A stretch of 64,000 nt of DNA from Bradyrhizobium iriomotense (GTDB lineage Bacteria; Pseudomonadota; Alphaproteobacteria; Rhizobiales; Xanthobacteraceae): assembly GCF_018129405.1 (NCBI RefSeq), contig NZ_JAFCLP010000008.1, positions 1 through 64,000 of the forward strand, read 5' to 3'. Positions 33,077 to 42,300 of this stretch are shown here, in pieces. A model generated the notes under the pieces. It was not told the origin of the DNA. It was given only the letters and a program-made list of their open reading frames with translations, and did not search any database. Position 1 is the stretch's first letter. Each line of letters opens with the position of its first letter. The translations under genes and the position numbers were made by a program.

Positions 33077-33251
33077 GCGGCAGAATTTCTCCGATCGTTT
33101 CGGAAACTCTGCCGCTTCTCTTAGTGAACTCTGAAATCACTACCGGAATACGCGGCTATCTCCCCGGTTTCCAGTAGTCTTACGGACGCCAGGATCAGCG
33201 CATCGCTAACAAGACATTAGCAAGCCTGTCGGAATCCGGCGCCTCTCGCCG

Positions 33252-33542
<291 letters not shown>

Positions 33543-33573
33543 TCAGGAGCCATAACCTCGTTCAGGACCATTC

Positions 33574-34608
33574 GTGCCCCAGCCTGCAAAAAAGCCCTTC
33601 ATCGACGTGCTCTCCGGCCAGCGCCAGCCCGTCCCGCCCATGTGGATGATGCGACAGGCCGGCCGCTACTTGCCGGAATATCGCGAGGTGCGCGCCAAGG
33701 CTGGCGGCTTCCTCGATCTCTGCTTCAACCCGGAACTTGCAGCCGAGGTGACATTGCAGCCGATCCGCAGGTTCGGCTTCGACGCGGCGATCATCTTCTC
33801 CGACATTCTCGTGATCCCCTACGCGCTCGGCCGCTCGGTGCGCTTCGAGGTCGGTGAAGGCCCGCGGCTCGAGCCGCTCGACGATGCCGCCAAGGTCGCG
33901 ACGCTGGCGCCGCGCGCTGATCTCGGCAGGCTGCAACCGGTGTTCGACGCACTGAAGATCGTGCGCAGCGCGCTCGATCCCAGGACCGCGCTGATCGGCT
34001 TCTGCGGCGCGCCGTGGACGGTCGCGACCTACATGGTCGCCGGCCAAGGCACGCCCGACCAGGCGCCCGCACGAATGATGGCCTACCGGCATCCCGAGGC
34101 ATTCTCGAAAATCATCGACGTGCTGGTCGACAGCTCGATCGAATATCTGCTGGCCCAGCTCGCCGCCGGCGCCGATGCCCTGCAGATCTTCGACACCTGG
34201 GCCGGCGTGCTGCCGCCGGCCGAATTCGTGCGGTGGTCGGTCGAGCCGACGCGGCGCATCGTGGAGGGCGTGCGCGCGAAGGTGCCGGATGCGAAGATCA
34301 TCGGTTTTCCCCGCGGCGCCGGCGCACTGCTGCCGCCTTACGTCGAGGCGACCGGCATCAACGGCGTCAGCATCGACTGGACCGCGGAGCCGGCCTTCAT
34401 CCGCGAGCGCGTGCAAAGCAAGGTCGCCGTGCAGGGCAATCTCGATCCGCTGGTGCTCATCACCGGCGGCGCCGCGCTCGACCGCGCGGTCGACAACGTG
34501 CTGGCCAATTTCGCCGAGGGGCGGCTGATCTTCAATCTCGGCCACGGCATCCAGCCGGAGACGCCGATCGCCCATGTCGAGCAGATGATCAAGCGGGTGC
34601 GGGGCTAA
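33574..34608 (+). CDS. hemE: Uroporphyrinogen decarboxylase
   Basis: This 344-residue enzyme decarboxylates uroporphyrinogen III to coproporphyrinogen III in haem synthesis. The signature [18 protein letters not shown] is at the N-terminus, followed by [14 protein letters not shown] with the catalytic Asp, [13 protein letters not shown], the Tyr loop near residue 200 and [11 protein letters not shown] near the end. It uses a GTG start at 33574 with AGGA 6 nt upstream. A hairpin begins directly at its stop. The hemC-like gene lies about 5 kb away and is not in the same operon. Confidence 0.95.
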   Translation: MPQPAKKPFIDVLSGQRQPVPPMWMMRQAGRYLPEYREVRAKAGGFLDLCFNPELAAEVTLQPIRRFGFDAAIIFSDILVIPYALGRSVRFEVGEGPRLEPLDDAAKVATLAPRADLGRLQPVFDALKIVRSALDPRTALIGFCGAPWTVATYMVAGQGTPDQAPARMMAYRHPEAFSKIIDVLVDSSIEYLLAQLAAGADALQIFDTWAGVLPPAEFVRWSVEPTRRIVEGVRAKVPDAKIIGFPRGAGALLPPYVEATGINGVSIDWTAEPAFIRERVQSKVAVQGNLDPLVLITGGAALDRAVDNVLANFAEGRLIFNLGHGIQPETPIAHVEQMIKRVRG

Positions 34609-34636
34609 TGTTTCAGCCTCTCAGGAGGCGGAAACA
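34609..34636. terminator. Hairpin directly after hemE
   Basis: The 11-bp stem TGTTTC-GCCTC / GAGGC-GAAACA with one mismatch and a TCAG loop begins at the base after the hemE stop. It is followed by A-residues on the plus strand, so it is a weak or non-canonical terminator; it may protect the mRNA end. Confidence 0.4.
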
Positions 34637-34818
34637 AAAAAGTGCGAAAACAACCCCATGCACAGTACAAATCATTGAAGAATTTCGCACGGCGCAGCCT
34701 CAGGTCCGGAAGCGACGAGGTTTGACCCGTCGGGCAAAACAGGGGCAGAATGGCAGGATCGCAGATTGTGATTTCGGCGAAGCTTACCGCAGCCGGCTGC
34801 GCTCGATGAGAGGCCACG

Positions 34819-35580
34819 TCAGGCGAGGAAATCGCTGCGATTCACCCGGCTGAGCGACGTTTCGAGCCGGAGATCGTCGCGCCTGATCTCTTCGACCGTC
34901 TCGAAGGTGAAACGGATGTGCTCGGCCGCAGCCGCTTCAGCCTCCTTGGTCTTGCCTGCGATCACCGCGTCCGCGAGCGCCAGATGTTGCTCCAGCAGCT
35001 GGTCGCGGACGCCCTCGCGCAAATAGAGTTGCGCGCGGCTATAGAAGATGTTGTTGCGCAAGAGGTCGGCAAGCGCGCGCATGACGTGGAGCAACACCAC
35101 GTTGTGACTCGCCTCGTAGATCAGGAGATGAAGCTCCACGTCGGCATCACCCTCCTGGCTCGGATCTTCGAGCTTATGGGCCTTTCGCATCCGATCGGCG
35201 CAATCCCGGATCGCCTGCCGGTCGAGATCGGTGCCACGCAGTGCGGCGAAGCGGGCGGCGTGCGCCTCCTGAATCCTGCGGAATTCGAAATAGTCGGCCG
35301 TGACACGCGGCTTGTCCTGCAACAGCGTAGCGAGCGGCCGCAACAGCGGCGACAGGAACTGGGCGACGAACGTCCCCGAGCGGGTGGTGGCGAGCAGCCC
35401 GCGCTTTTCGAGGATTTGCAGCGCCTCGCGCAGTGAGGGTCGCGAGATCTCCAGCTTCTCGGCGAGATCCCGCTCCGCCGCGAGCTTTTCTCCAGGCCGT
35501 AATACGCCCTCGAGGATCAGCTTCTCGATGTGATCGGCCATCGCTTCCGCGATTTTCGGCGTCCGGACGACGTTGCTCAA
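34819..35580 (-). CDS. lldR: GntR/FadR-family regulator, probable lactate regulator LldR
   Basis: This 253-residue FadR-type repressor has an N-terminal winged helix (IAEAMADHIEKLILEGVLRP, RPSLREALQILEKRGLLATT) and a C-terminal FCD ligand domain with the His cluster in VELHLLIYEASHN. It is divergent from lactate permease and lactate dehydrogenase genes with a palindrome between them, so lactate-responsive control is likely. I place the start at TTG 35580 (protein MSNVVRTPKIAEA), with AGGT upstream, because the longer frame to 35652 has no ATG/GTG and no binding site. Confidence 0.82.
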   Translation of the reverse strand: MSNVVRTPKIAEAMADHIEKLILEGVLRPGEKLAAERDLAEKLEISRPSLREALQILEKRGLLATTRSGTFVAQFLSPLLRPLATLLQDKPRVTADYFEFRRIQEAHAARFAALRGTDLDRQAIRDCADRMRKAHKLEDPSQEGDADVELHLLIYEASHNVVLLHVMRALADLLRNNIFYSRAQLYLREGVRDQLLEQHLALADAVIAGKTKEAEAAAAEHIRFTFETVEEIRRDDLRLETSLSRVNRSDFLA

Positions 35581-35705
35581 GATGGCACCTATCCCTTTGG
35601 CAGAGCGCGCAGATTCGGTTGCGAAGTATGGCCCTTTCGCGCCCTCGGTCAAGCATCCTCCCCACGACCGATTCCGGATTAATAATATTTCCCAATTGAC
35701 AATTC

Positions 35706-35724
35706 TGGTAAATTAATTTTACCA
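35706..35724. promoter_or_regulatory. Probable LldR operator
   Basis: TGGTAAATTAATTTTACCA has 7-bp arms TGGTAAA / TTTACCA around five bases, matching the TGGT...ACCA rule for FadR-type regulators. It lies midway between lldR (35580) and lldP (35804), in an AT-rich promoter-like stretch. Confidence 0.75.
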
Positions 35725-35803
35725 ATATAGGTATCGGACAATGTGGATACCCAAGACCGTGGACCAACGCGGCGGCAGATGAGGACAACGCGAGGAGATT
35801 TTC

Positions 35804-37450
35804 GTGGCGTGGACCCAGGCTTACGACCCCTTCAACAATCCATGGCTCTCGACCGCCGCGGCGGCGCTGCCGGTCATCGTGCTGCTGAGTGCGATTGCGG
35901 TCTTCGAAATCAAGGCGCATTGGGCGGCAGCCATTGGCCTCGTGACCGCCCTCGGCGTTGCCGTGTTCGCGTTCGGCATGCCGGCGGGCATGGCCGGAAT
36001 GGCCGCGGTCTACGGCGCGGGCTTCGGGCTCCTGCCGATCGGCTGGATCATCATCAACATCATCTTCCTCTATCAGCTTCTGAACGAGAAGGGCGAGTTC
36101 GCGGTGCTGCAACGCTCGGTCTCCTCGATCAGTGACGATCGCCGCCTCCAGCTGCTCTTCATCGCGTTTTCGCTGGGTGCGTTCTTCGAGGGCGCCGCAG
36201 GGTTCGGCACGCCGGTTGCGGTCACCGCCGCGATGCTGATAGGGCTTGGCTTTTCGCCGCTCGCCGCCTCCGGCCTGTCGCTGATCGCCAATACCGCGCC
36301 GGTCGCCTATGGCGCGCTCGGAACGCCCGTGATCGCGCTCAGCGCGGTGACTGGGCTGGATCTCCAGGAGCTGAGCGGGATGATCGGGCGGCAGCTGCCG
36401 TTCTTCTCGCTGCTGGTGCCGTTCTGGCTGATCTGGGCCTTCGTCGGCTTCCGCCGAATGCTCGAGATCTGGCCCGCCATTCTGGTGGCCGGCGTTTCGT
36501 TCGCCGTTCCGCAATATCTGGTCTCGAACTTCCATGGCCCATGGCTGGTCGACGTGATTGCCGCGGTGGTCTCCATGGCAAGCCTCGCGCTGTTCCTGCG
36601 CGTCTGGCGGCCCACGCATGCGATGAAGGAGATGCCGGCGCGCTATGGCGCCCCGCTATCGGACGAGGCTGCCGTCGGCAAGACCACCAAGGCGGCTGTC
36701 GCCAAGGCGTGGACGCCCTGGCTCATCTTCTCGGCTTTCGTCTTCGCCTGGGGCACGCCGCAGGTGAAGAGCTGGCTCGACGGCATCTGGGTCGCCAAGT
36801 TTCCCGTGCTCGGGCTGCACAACCTCGTTCAGAAGGCGCCGCCGGTCGTGGCCAAGCCTGTCGCAGAGGGCGCGGTCTATATGCTCAATCTGCTCTCGGC
36901 GGCCGGCACCGGCATTCTCCTGTCGGCGATCATTTCGGGCCTACTGGTCGGCTACGGTCCGCTCGGTCTGATCCGAATTTATGCGCGTACGCTCTATTTG
37001 ACGCGCTATTCGATCGCGACCATCGCCTGCATGCTGGCGCTCGGTTTCGTCACCCGCTACTCCGGCACGGATGCCACGCTCGGACTGGCCTTCGCCAAGA
37101 CCGGGGCGCTCTATCCGTTCTTCGGCGCGCTGATCGGCTGGCTCGGCGTCGCGCTGACGGGGTCGGATACGTCCTCGAACGTACTGTTCGGGGGACTTCA
37201 GCGCATCAGCGCCGAACAGATCGGCGTCAGTCCGGTGCTTATGGCAGCCGCCAACAGCTCCGGTGGCGTCATGGGCAAGATGATCGACGCGCAGAGCATC
37301 GTGGTCGCGTCCACGGCCACCAAATGGTACGGCCACGAGGGCACGATCCTGCGCTTCGTCTTCTTCCACAGCTTCGCGCTCGTCGTTCTCGTCGGCATCC
37401 TGGTGCTGGGCCAGGCTTACGTCTGGCCGCTCAAGCTGCTCGTGCCCTGA
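35804..37450 (+). CDS. lldP: L-lactate permease
   Basis: This 548-residue multi-helix transporter of the LctP family takes up L-lactate (and glycolate in relatives). Family motifs seen include PVIVLLSAIAVFEIKAHWAA, GAFFEGAAGFGTPVAVTAAM, NTAPVAYGALGTPVIALS and GSDTSSNVLFGGLQ near the end. It starts at GTG 35804 with AGGAG 6 nt upstream. It is followed 13 bp later by lldD in an operon, under the LldR-type operator. Confidence 0.93.
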   Translation: MAWTQAYDPFNNPWLSTAAAALPVIVLLSAIAVFEIKAHWAAAIGLVTALGVAVFAFGMPAGMAGMAAVYGAGFGLLPIGWIIINIIFLYQLLNEKGEFAVLQRSVSSISDDRRLQLLFIAFSLGAFFEGAAGFGTPVAVTAAMLIGLGFSPLAASGLSLIANTAPVAYGALGTPVIALSAVTGLDLQELSGMIGRQLPFFSLLVPFWLIWAFVGFRRMLEIWPAILVAGVSFAVPQYLVSNFHGPWLVDVIAAVVSMASLALFLRVWRPTHAMKEMPARYGAPLSDEAAVGKTTKAAVAKAWTPWLIFSAFVFAWGTPQVKSWLDGIWVAKFPVLGLHNLVQKAPPVVAKPVAEGAVYMLNLLSAAGTGILLSAIISGLLVGYGPLGLIRIYARTLYLTRYSIATIACMLALGFVTRYSGTDATLGLAFAKTGALYPFFGALIGWLGVALTGSDTSSNVLFGGLQRISAEQIGVSPVLMAAANSSGGVMGKMIDAQSIVVASTATKWYGHEGTILRFVFFHSFALVVLVGILVLGQAYVWPLKLLVP

Positions 37451-37463
37451 TCGGGGGCTGGCG

Positions 37464-38618
37464 ATGCGATTGTCACAGTGTCACAATTTTCACGACTTCC
37501 GGCGGCTGGCGCGTCGCCGGCTGCCCGGGCCGATCTTCGATTACATCGACGGTGGGGCGGACGATGAGGTCACCCACCGCCGCAACACGGCGAGCTTCGA
37601 GCAATGCGACCTCGTGCCCAATGTGCTACGCGGCGTGCAAGAGGTCGACCTCTCGGTCACCGTCATGGGACAGAAGCTTGCGCTGCCGTTCTATTGCTCG
37701 CCGACGGCCTTGCAGCGTCTGTTTCACCATCGGGGCGAGCGTGCCGTCGCTGCGGCCGCGGCGCGCTACGGCACCATGTTCGGCGTCTCCTCGCTCGGCA
37801 CGGTCAGCCTCGAGGAGCTGCGCAAGGCCCATGATACGCCGCAGGTCTATCAGTTCTATTTCCACAGGGATCGCGGGCTCAACCGTGCGATGATGCAGCG
37901 CGCCAAGGACGCCGGCGTCGAGGTGATGATGCTGACGGTCGACAGCATCACCGGTGGAAATCGCGAGCGCGACCTGCGGACGGGATTCAGTATCCCCTTC
38001 CGTCTGACGCTCGCCGGAATGCTCCAGTTCGTGATCAAGCCGCAATGGGGCATCCAGTATGTCACCCACGAGAGATTCAGGCTGCCGCAACTGGAGGAGC
38101 ATGTCGACATGAGCGGTGGCGCGGTGTCGATCGGCCGGTATTTCACCGAGATGCTGGATCCGTCGATGAATTGGGATGATGTCGCCGAGATGGTGCGGAG
38201 CTGGAACGGGCCATTCTGTCTGAAGGGGATCATGTCGCCGGCCGATGCGCGCCGCGCGGTCGAGATCGGCTGCGCCGGGATCATCCTGTCGAACCATGGT
38301 GGTCGGCAGCTCGACGGTTCTCGCTCCGCCTTCGACCAACTCGCCGAAATCGTCAACGCCGTCGGCGATCGCATCGACGTGATGATGGATGGCGGCATCC
38401 AGCGCGGGACCCACATCCTGAAGGCGCTCTCGCTCGGTGCCAAGGCCGTCGGCCTTGGGCGCTCCTATCTCTATCCGCTGGCGGCGGCCGGTCAGCCCGG
38501 CGTCGAGCGGGCCCTCGGCCTGTTGCGGGCCGAGCTCGAGCGCGACATGAAGCTGATGGGATGCACCTCGCTCGGCCAACTCTCGCGCGCCAATTTGCGC
38601 TTCAAGTCGGCAGCGTGA
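37464..38618 (+). CDS. lldD: L-lactate dehydrogenase, FMN-dependent (LldD type)
   Basis: This 384-residue enzyme of the alpha-hydroxy-acid oxidase family oxidises L-lactate to pyruvate, passing electrons to the quinone pool. It contains IFDYIDGGADDEVTHRRN for FMN, FYCSPTALQRLFH, and the catalytic His and Arg in SNHGGRQLDGSRS. MMDGGIQRGTHILKALSLGA is the flavin-phosphate region. It follows lldP by 13 bp. Related members use glycolate or mandelate, but the neighbourhood supports lactate. Confidence 0.93.
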   Translation: MRLSQCHNFHDFRRLARRRLPGPIFDYIDGGADDEVTHRRNTASFEQCDLVPNVLRGVQEVDLSVTVMGQKLALPFYCSPTALQRLFHHRGERAVAAAAARYGTMFGVSSLGTVSLEELRKAHDTPQVYQFYFHRDRGLNRAMMQRAKDAGVEVMMLTVDSITGGNRERDLRTGFSIPFRLTLAGMLQFVIKPQWGIQYVTHERFRLPQLEEHVDMSGGAVSIGRYFTEMLDPSMNWDDVAEMVRSWNGPFCLKGIMSPADARRAVEIGCAGIILSNHGGRQLDGSRSAFDQLAEIVNAVGDRIDVMMDGGIQRGTHILKALSLGAKAVGLGRSYLYPLAAAGQPGVERALGLLRAELERDMKLMGCTSLGQLSRANLRFKSAA

Positions 38619-38716
38619 AATACCGGCGCGACGGCGCATCGATAGGAGGCGGTCATCAGTTTGAAGCGGCGCGCGCGGGACCTGGCGGTTCGTCTCGGTC
38701 GCTGATAAATCCGAGT

Positions 38717-39697
38717 CTAGCGCGGCCGGCTGCGCTCGATGATCTCCGCTGCACCCTTCGCCAGCAGATCGAGTCCCACGGCACGGCCGAGCTCGCGCGG
38801 GCGGTTGGCCGGCCCCGTGCGCGAGGCTTCGATGATGGTGTTGCCGGAGAGGTCGAGCACGGATGCGGTGAGCGACATCTGATCGCTCGCGATGGTCGAG
38901 AAGCCCGCCACCGGCGAATTGCAGTGACCGTTGAGCACCCACAGCACCTCGCGCTCGGCATCGGCTGAGGCATGGGCGGCGGGATCGTCGATCGATGACA
39001 GGATCTTTCGCGTTTGCCAGTCCTGCGCTGCGCATTCGACCGCGACGATGCCCTGCCCTGCCGCCGGCAGCATCTCCGCCGTCGCAAACTCGTAGGCGAT
39101 GCGGCTGGCGAGTCCAACGCGATCGAGACCCGAGCGCGCCATGATCAGCGCATCGGCCGGGCCCACGGCGCCGCCGTCCGGCAAGCGCTGCTTCTCGCCA
39201 TTGTCGAGCTTTCGCACGCGGGTGTCGGCGGCCCCACGGAAGTGGATCACTTCCACCTCCGGGAACAATCGCCGCGCATAGGCGGCCCGGCGCACCGCGT
39301 TGGTGCCGATCTTAAAACCCTTGCCGCGGGACTGGCGCAGCGCCTCGAGCGTCACACCGTCGCGCAGCACCAGCGCATCGCCGGGCGGATCGCGCGACAG
39401 CGTGGCGCCAATGACGAGGCCGGGCGTGTCCTCGTTGCCCGGCATGTCCTTCAGCGAATGCATCGCCGCCTGCAATTCGCCCGACAGCACGGCGGCGCGG
39501 ATCTGCGCCACGAAGGCGCCGCCCTTGCCGCCATGCGGCAACAGCTTGCTGGTCTGGTCGAGATCGCCCGTGGTGTCGAACTTGACGATCTCGACATCGA
39601 GACCGGGTACGGCGGCGGTCAGGCGGCGCGCAATCTCCTCCGTCTGGGCCAGCGCCATCGCGCTCTTGCGTGTGCCGATCTTGAACCGCGTAGCCAA
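38717..39697 (-). CDS. Hydroxymethylbilane synthase-like protein (divergent HemC)
   Basis: This 326-residue protein has the HemC layout: IGTRKSAMALAQTEEIARRL, then AAMHSLKDMPGNE with the catalytic Asp, GTNAVRRAAYARRLFPEVEV, and GHCNSPVAGF with the Cys that carries the dipyrromethane cofactor. It joins four porphobilinogens into hydroxymethylbilane. It differs from common HemC at the GNVxTRL motif (here GAADTRVRKL) and has about nine extra residues after LDNGEK. The start is probably TTG 39697, with GAGAGGG at 7-nt spacing. It may be a second or specialised copy. Confidence 0.78.
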   Translation of the reverse strand: MATRFKIGTRKSAMALAQTEEIARRLTAAVPGLDVEIVKFDTTGDLDQTSKLLPHGGKGGAFVAQIRAAVLSGELQAAMHSLKDMPGNEDTPGLVIGATLSRDPPGDALVLRDGVTLEALRQSRGKGFKIGTNAVRRAAYARRLFPEVEVIHFRGAADTRVRKLDNGEKQRLPDGGAVGPADALIMARSGLDRVGLASRIAYEFATAEMLPAAGQGIVAVECAAQDWQTRKILSSIDDPAAHASADAEREVLWVLNGHCNSPVAGFSTIASDQMSLTASVLDLSGNTIIEASRTGPANRPRELGRAVGLDLLAKGAAEIIERSRPR

Positions 39698-39722
39698 GTC
39701 CAAACCCTCTCAAGCAGCGAAG

Positions 39723-41348
39723 TTACCGCGCATCCTCCAATATCATGTCGGAGGCCTTTTCGGCGATCATGATGATCGGCGCGTTGGTGTTCCCCGAGAC
39801 GAGGTCCGGCATGACCGAGCCATCGACGACGCGAAGGCCTTCGAGCCCCCTCACCTTCAGCCGCTGATCGACCACCGCGAGCGCGTCGTTGCCCATACGA
39901 CAGGTCGAGGTCGGATGATAGATGGTGCTGCCGCGCTCGCGGCAATAATCCAGGATCTCGGCATCCGTGGATACCTTCGCCCCGGGATCGTACTCGTCGA
40001 CCACGAACGGCTCCATCGCGGGTGCGTTCAAGATCTTGCGCAGGATCTTGATGCCTTCGACGTTGGTGGTGCGATCGGACTCGGTCGACATGTAGTTGAT
40101 GCGGATCTCCGGCGGCACGGTCGGGTCGGCGCTCTTGATGCGCAGGGAGCCGCGGCTCTCGGGCCGGAGCTGGCAGATCGAGGCGGTGAAGCCGGAGAAA
40201 TCGTGCAGCTTCTCGCCCATCTTGTCGGTCGAGAACGGCAGGAAATGGACCTGGATGTCGGGCGAGGCGAGCCGCGGACTGGTCTTGAAGAATGCGCCCG
40301 CCGTGCCGGCCGCAATCGTCAGCCAGCCCTTGCGGAACAGCGCATAGCGTGCGCCGGCCATGGTGCGGCGGAGCGGATTGTTGACGGTGTCGTTCAGCGT
40401 GATCTTCTGCGAGCAGCGCATCACGATGCGGACCTGCATGTGGTCCTGAAGGTCGTGGCCGACGCCAGCTGCGTCCAGCACCACATCGATGCCGTGCTTG
40501 CGCAGGAGATCGCCAGGGCCGACGCCGGAGAGCTGGAGCAGCTGCGGCGAGTTGTAGGCGCCGCTCGACAGCACGACCTCCTTCCGCGCCCGCGCGCGGC
40601 GCAGTGCAGCGCCTTGGCGATATTCGACCCCGACGGCGCGACGTCCCTCGAACAGCACGCGCTGACCGAGCGCCTCGGTCTCGATCTTGAGATTGCTGCG
40701 CGTCCGCGCGGGGCCGAGATAGGCGACCGACGTCGAGGCGCGCCGGCCGTTGCGCGTCGTGGTCTGGAACAGGCCGACGCCTTCCTGCGTCGCGCCGTTG
40801 AAATCAGGATTGTAGGGCAGACCGGTCTCGACCGCGGCGTCGATGAAGGCCTTCGAGAGCGGATCGGTCACGATCATGTTGGAGACCGGCAGCGGCCCAT
40901 CCGTGCCGTGATACTGATCCGCACCGCGCGACTGGTTCTCGGCCTTCTTGAAATAAGGCAGCACGTCATCATAGCCCCAGCCGGTGTTGCCGAGCTGGCG
41001 CCAGCGATCGTAGTCCTCGTGCTGGCCACGGACATAGAGCAGGCCGTTGATCGAGCTCGATCCGCCCAGCGTCTTGCCGCGCGGCTGGAACACCTGGCGG
41101 CCCTTCAGCTCGGGCTCCGGCTCGGTCTGGTACATCCAGTTGACCGACTTCTCCTTGAACAGCTTGCCGTAGCCGAGCGGGACGTGGATCCAGATGTTGG
41201 AATCCTTCGGGCCGGCCTCGAGCAGCAGCACGCTGTGCTTGCCGTTCGCAGACAATCTGTTCGCAAGCACGCAGCCGGCTGAGCCGGCGCCGACGATGAT
41301 GTAGTCGAATTCGGGTTCTGACGGAGTGAGGGAGGAATTTGCGTTCAT
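39723..41348 (-). CDS. GMC-family FAD oxidoreductase (choline/alcohol dehydrogenase type)
   Basis: This 541-residue flavoprotein is of the glucose-methanol-choline family. It has the FAD-binding DYIIVGAGSAGCVLANRL near the start, the first GMC signature GKTLGGSSSINGLLYVRG, the second signature SGAYNSPQLLQLSGVG, and the catalytic His in YHPTSTCRMG with SGNTNAP near the end. It probably oxidises an alcohol; the substrate is not identifiable. A TetR gene lies 49 bp upstream on the same strand, the likely first gene of the operon. Confidence 0.9.
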   Translation of the reverse strand: MNANSSLTPSEPEFDYIIVGAGSAGCVLANRLSANGKHSVLLLEAGPKDSNIWIHVPLGYGKLFKEKSVNWMYQTEPEPELKGRQVFQPRGKTLGGSSSINGLLYVRGQHEDYDRWRQLGNTGWGYDDVLPYFKKAENQSRGADQYHGTDGPLPVSNMIVTDPLSKAFIDAAVETGLPYNPDFNGATQEGVGLFQTTTRNGRRASTSVAYLGPARTRSNLKIETEALGQRVLFEGRRAVGVEYRQGAALRRARARKEVVLSSGAYNSPQLLQLSGVGPGDLLRKHGIDVVLDAAGVGHDLQDHMQVRIVMRCSQKITLNDTVNNPLRRTMAGARYALFRKGWLTIAAGTAGAFFKTSPRLASPDIQVHFLPFSTDKMGEKLHDFSGFTASICQLRPESRGSLRIKSADPTVPPEIRINYMSTESDRTTNVEGIKILRKILNAPAMEPFVVDEYDPGAKVSTDAEILDYCRERGSTIYHPTSTCRMGNDALAVVDQRLKVRGLEGLRVVDGSVMPDLVSGNTNAPIIMIAEKASDMILEDAR

Positions 41349-41397
41349 GCGCTACTAGTCTTCTTGTTGGGCGTTTCCGTTTCGTGGCTTAGCACAA

Positions 41398-41988
41398 TCA
41401 TGCCTTGACGCGCAGCGCCTCGACCAGCGACCTGAACGCACGGGCATATTCCGCACCCGCCCTTGCGATATCGGCGCGACCGGCGCAGGCGACCGCGGCC
41501 TCCGTGACCGCGCCGAGCAGCAGCCGCGCCAGCGGCTCGACCGGCTGCCGCGCGATCAGGCCGGCCTCCATCGCTGCGGAGAGCGCACGCGGCATCTTGC
41601 CGCCAAAGTGCTGCGCGTCGATCTCGCGCCAGCGTTCCCAGCCCAGCACGGCGGGACCGTCGCGCAGGATGATCTGGCCGGTCGGTCCCTTGGCGGTCGC
41701 GGCGAAATAATGCTGGGTGCCGGCGACCATCGCGGCGAGCACGTCCTTCTCGGCCCGCGCTGTGCGGTCGATCTCGGCAACGAGGTCGCGCGAGACCTGG
41801 TCGAACACGGCTTCGAACACTGCCTCCTTGGTCTTGAAGTGATGATAGACCGCGCCCTTGGCGACGGAGGCGCCTTCCGCGATCTCGTCCATGGTGGTGG
41901 CGGCAAAGCCTTGCGTCCCGAACAGGCGGCGCGCCGCCGTCAGGATCGCCTCCGATGTCGCCGCCCGCCGCTCCGCCTGTTTCGCCAT
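41398..41988 (-). CDS. TetR-family transcriptional regulator
   Basis: This 196-residue TetR protein has a helix-turn-helix at residues about 10-58 (EAILTAARRLFGTQGFAATT, MDEIAEGASVAKGAVYHHFK) and a large helical ligand domain. It lies upstream of and in the same direction as the GMC oxidoreductase gene. Tandem palindromes that look like TetR-type operators lie at 42256-42282, directly before the divergent SnoaL-like gene, and are the probable site. Repeat A2 lies between the gene and these sites. Confidence 0.88.
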   Translation of the reverse strand: MAKQAERRAATSEAILTAARRLFGTQGFAATTMDEIAEGASVAKGAVYHHFKTKEAVFEAVFDQVSRDLVAEIDRTARAEKDVLAAMVAGTQHYFAATAKGPTGQIILRDGPAVLGWERWREIDAQHFGGKMPRALSAAMEAGLIARQPVEPLARLLLGAVTEAAVACAGRADIARAGAEYARAFRSLVEALRVKA

Positions 41989-42059
41989 GAGTTTCGTCTA
42001 GTCGAATTCGCGACAGGCGGCCAGTCAGTGATTCAACACGGTGCGCCGCGCTGACACTG

Positions 42060-42223
42060 CACCCTCTCCCCTTGTGGGCCTTGTGGGAGAGGGTGGCTCG
42101 CCGCGGAGCGGCGAGACGGGGTGAGGGGTCTCTATCCACGCGTGACTCTCTCGCAATGGAATTCGCGGAGACAACCCCTCATCCGGCGCTTCGCGCCACC
42201 TTCTCCCACAAGGGGAGAAGGGA
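42060..42223. repeat. Palindromic intergenic repeat, family A copy 2
   Basis: This is the same element as 64-227 without the nested palindrome: GGGAGAGGGTGGC...GAGACGGGGTGAGGGG on the left, CCCCTCATCCGGCGC...GCCACCTTCTCCC on the right. It sits between the TetR gene and the operator-like sites. Confidence 0.8.
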
Positions 42224-42255
42224 AGAGAGGCGGCCAGTTGACTTTTCGACTATCG

Positions 42256-42282
42256 GTCGGTAATTACCGACTATAAGTCGGT
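42256..42282. promoter_or_regulatory. Overlapping tandem TetR-type operators
   Basis: GTCGGTAATTACCGAC (42256-42271) is a perfect palindrome. It overlaps ACCGACTATAAGTCGGT (42266-42282), perfect arms ACCGACT / AGTCGGT with a 3-nt spacer. A further half-site CGACTAT lies at 42248. The cluster ends 18 bp before the ATG of the SnoaL-like gene, so repression of that gene by the nearby TetR protein is likely. Confidence 0.65.
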
Positions 42283-42300
42283 TTTTCTTGTGAGGTCGCC

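Larger units (their letters stand above)
41989..42300. other. Divergent intergenic region with repeat and operators
   Basis: This 312-bp region between the TetR gene and the SnoaL-like gene contains repeat A2 (42060-42223) and, next to the SnoaL-like gene, overlapping palindromes at 42256-42282. No gene is seen. Confidence 0.6.

Noticed and set aside
31025-33124. Plus-strand open frame of about 700 codons opposite the diguanylate cyclase
   Set aside because: It mirrors the cyclase gene, begins inside repeat E1 and has no recognisable domain.
34609-34680. Canonical intrinsic terminator after hemE
   Set aside because: The hairpin is real but is followed by A rather than T residues on the hemE strand, so only a weak terminator call was made.
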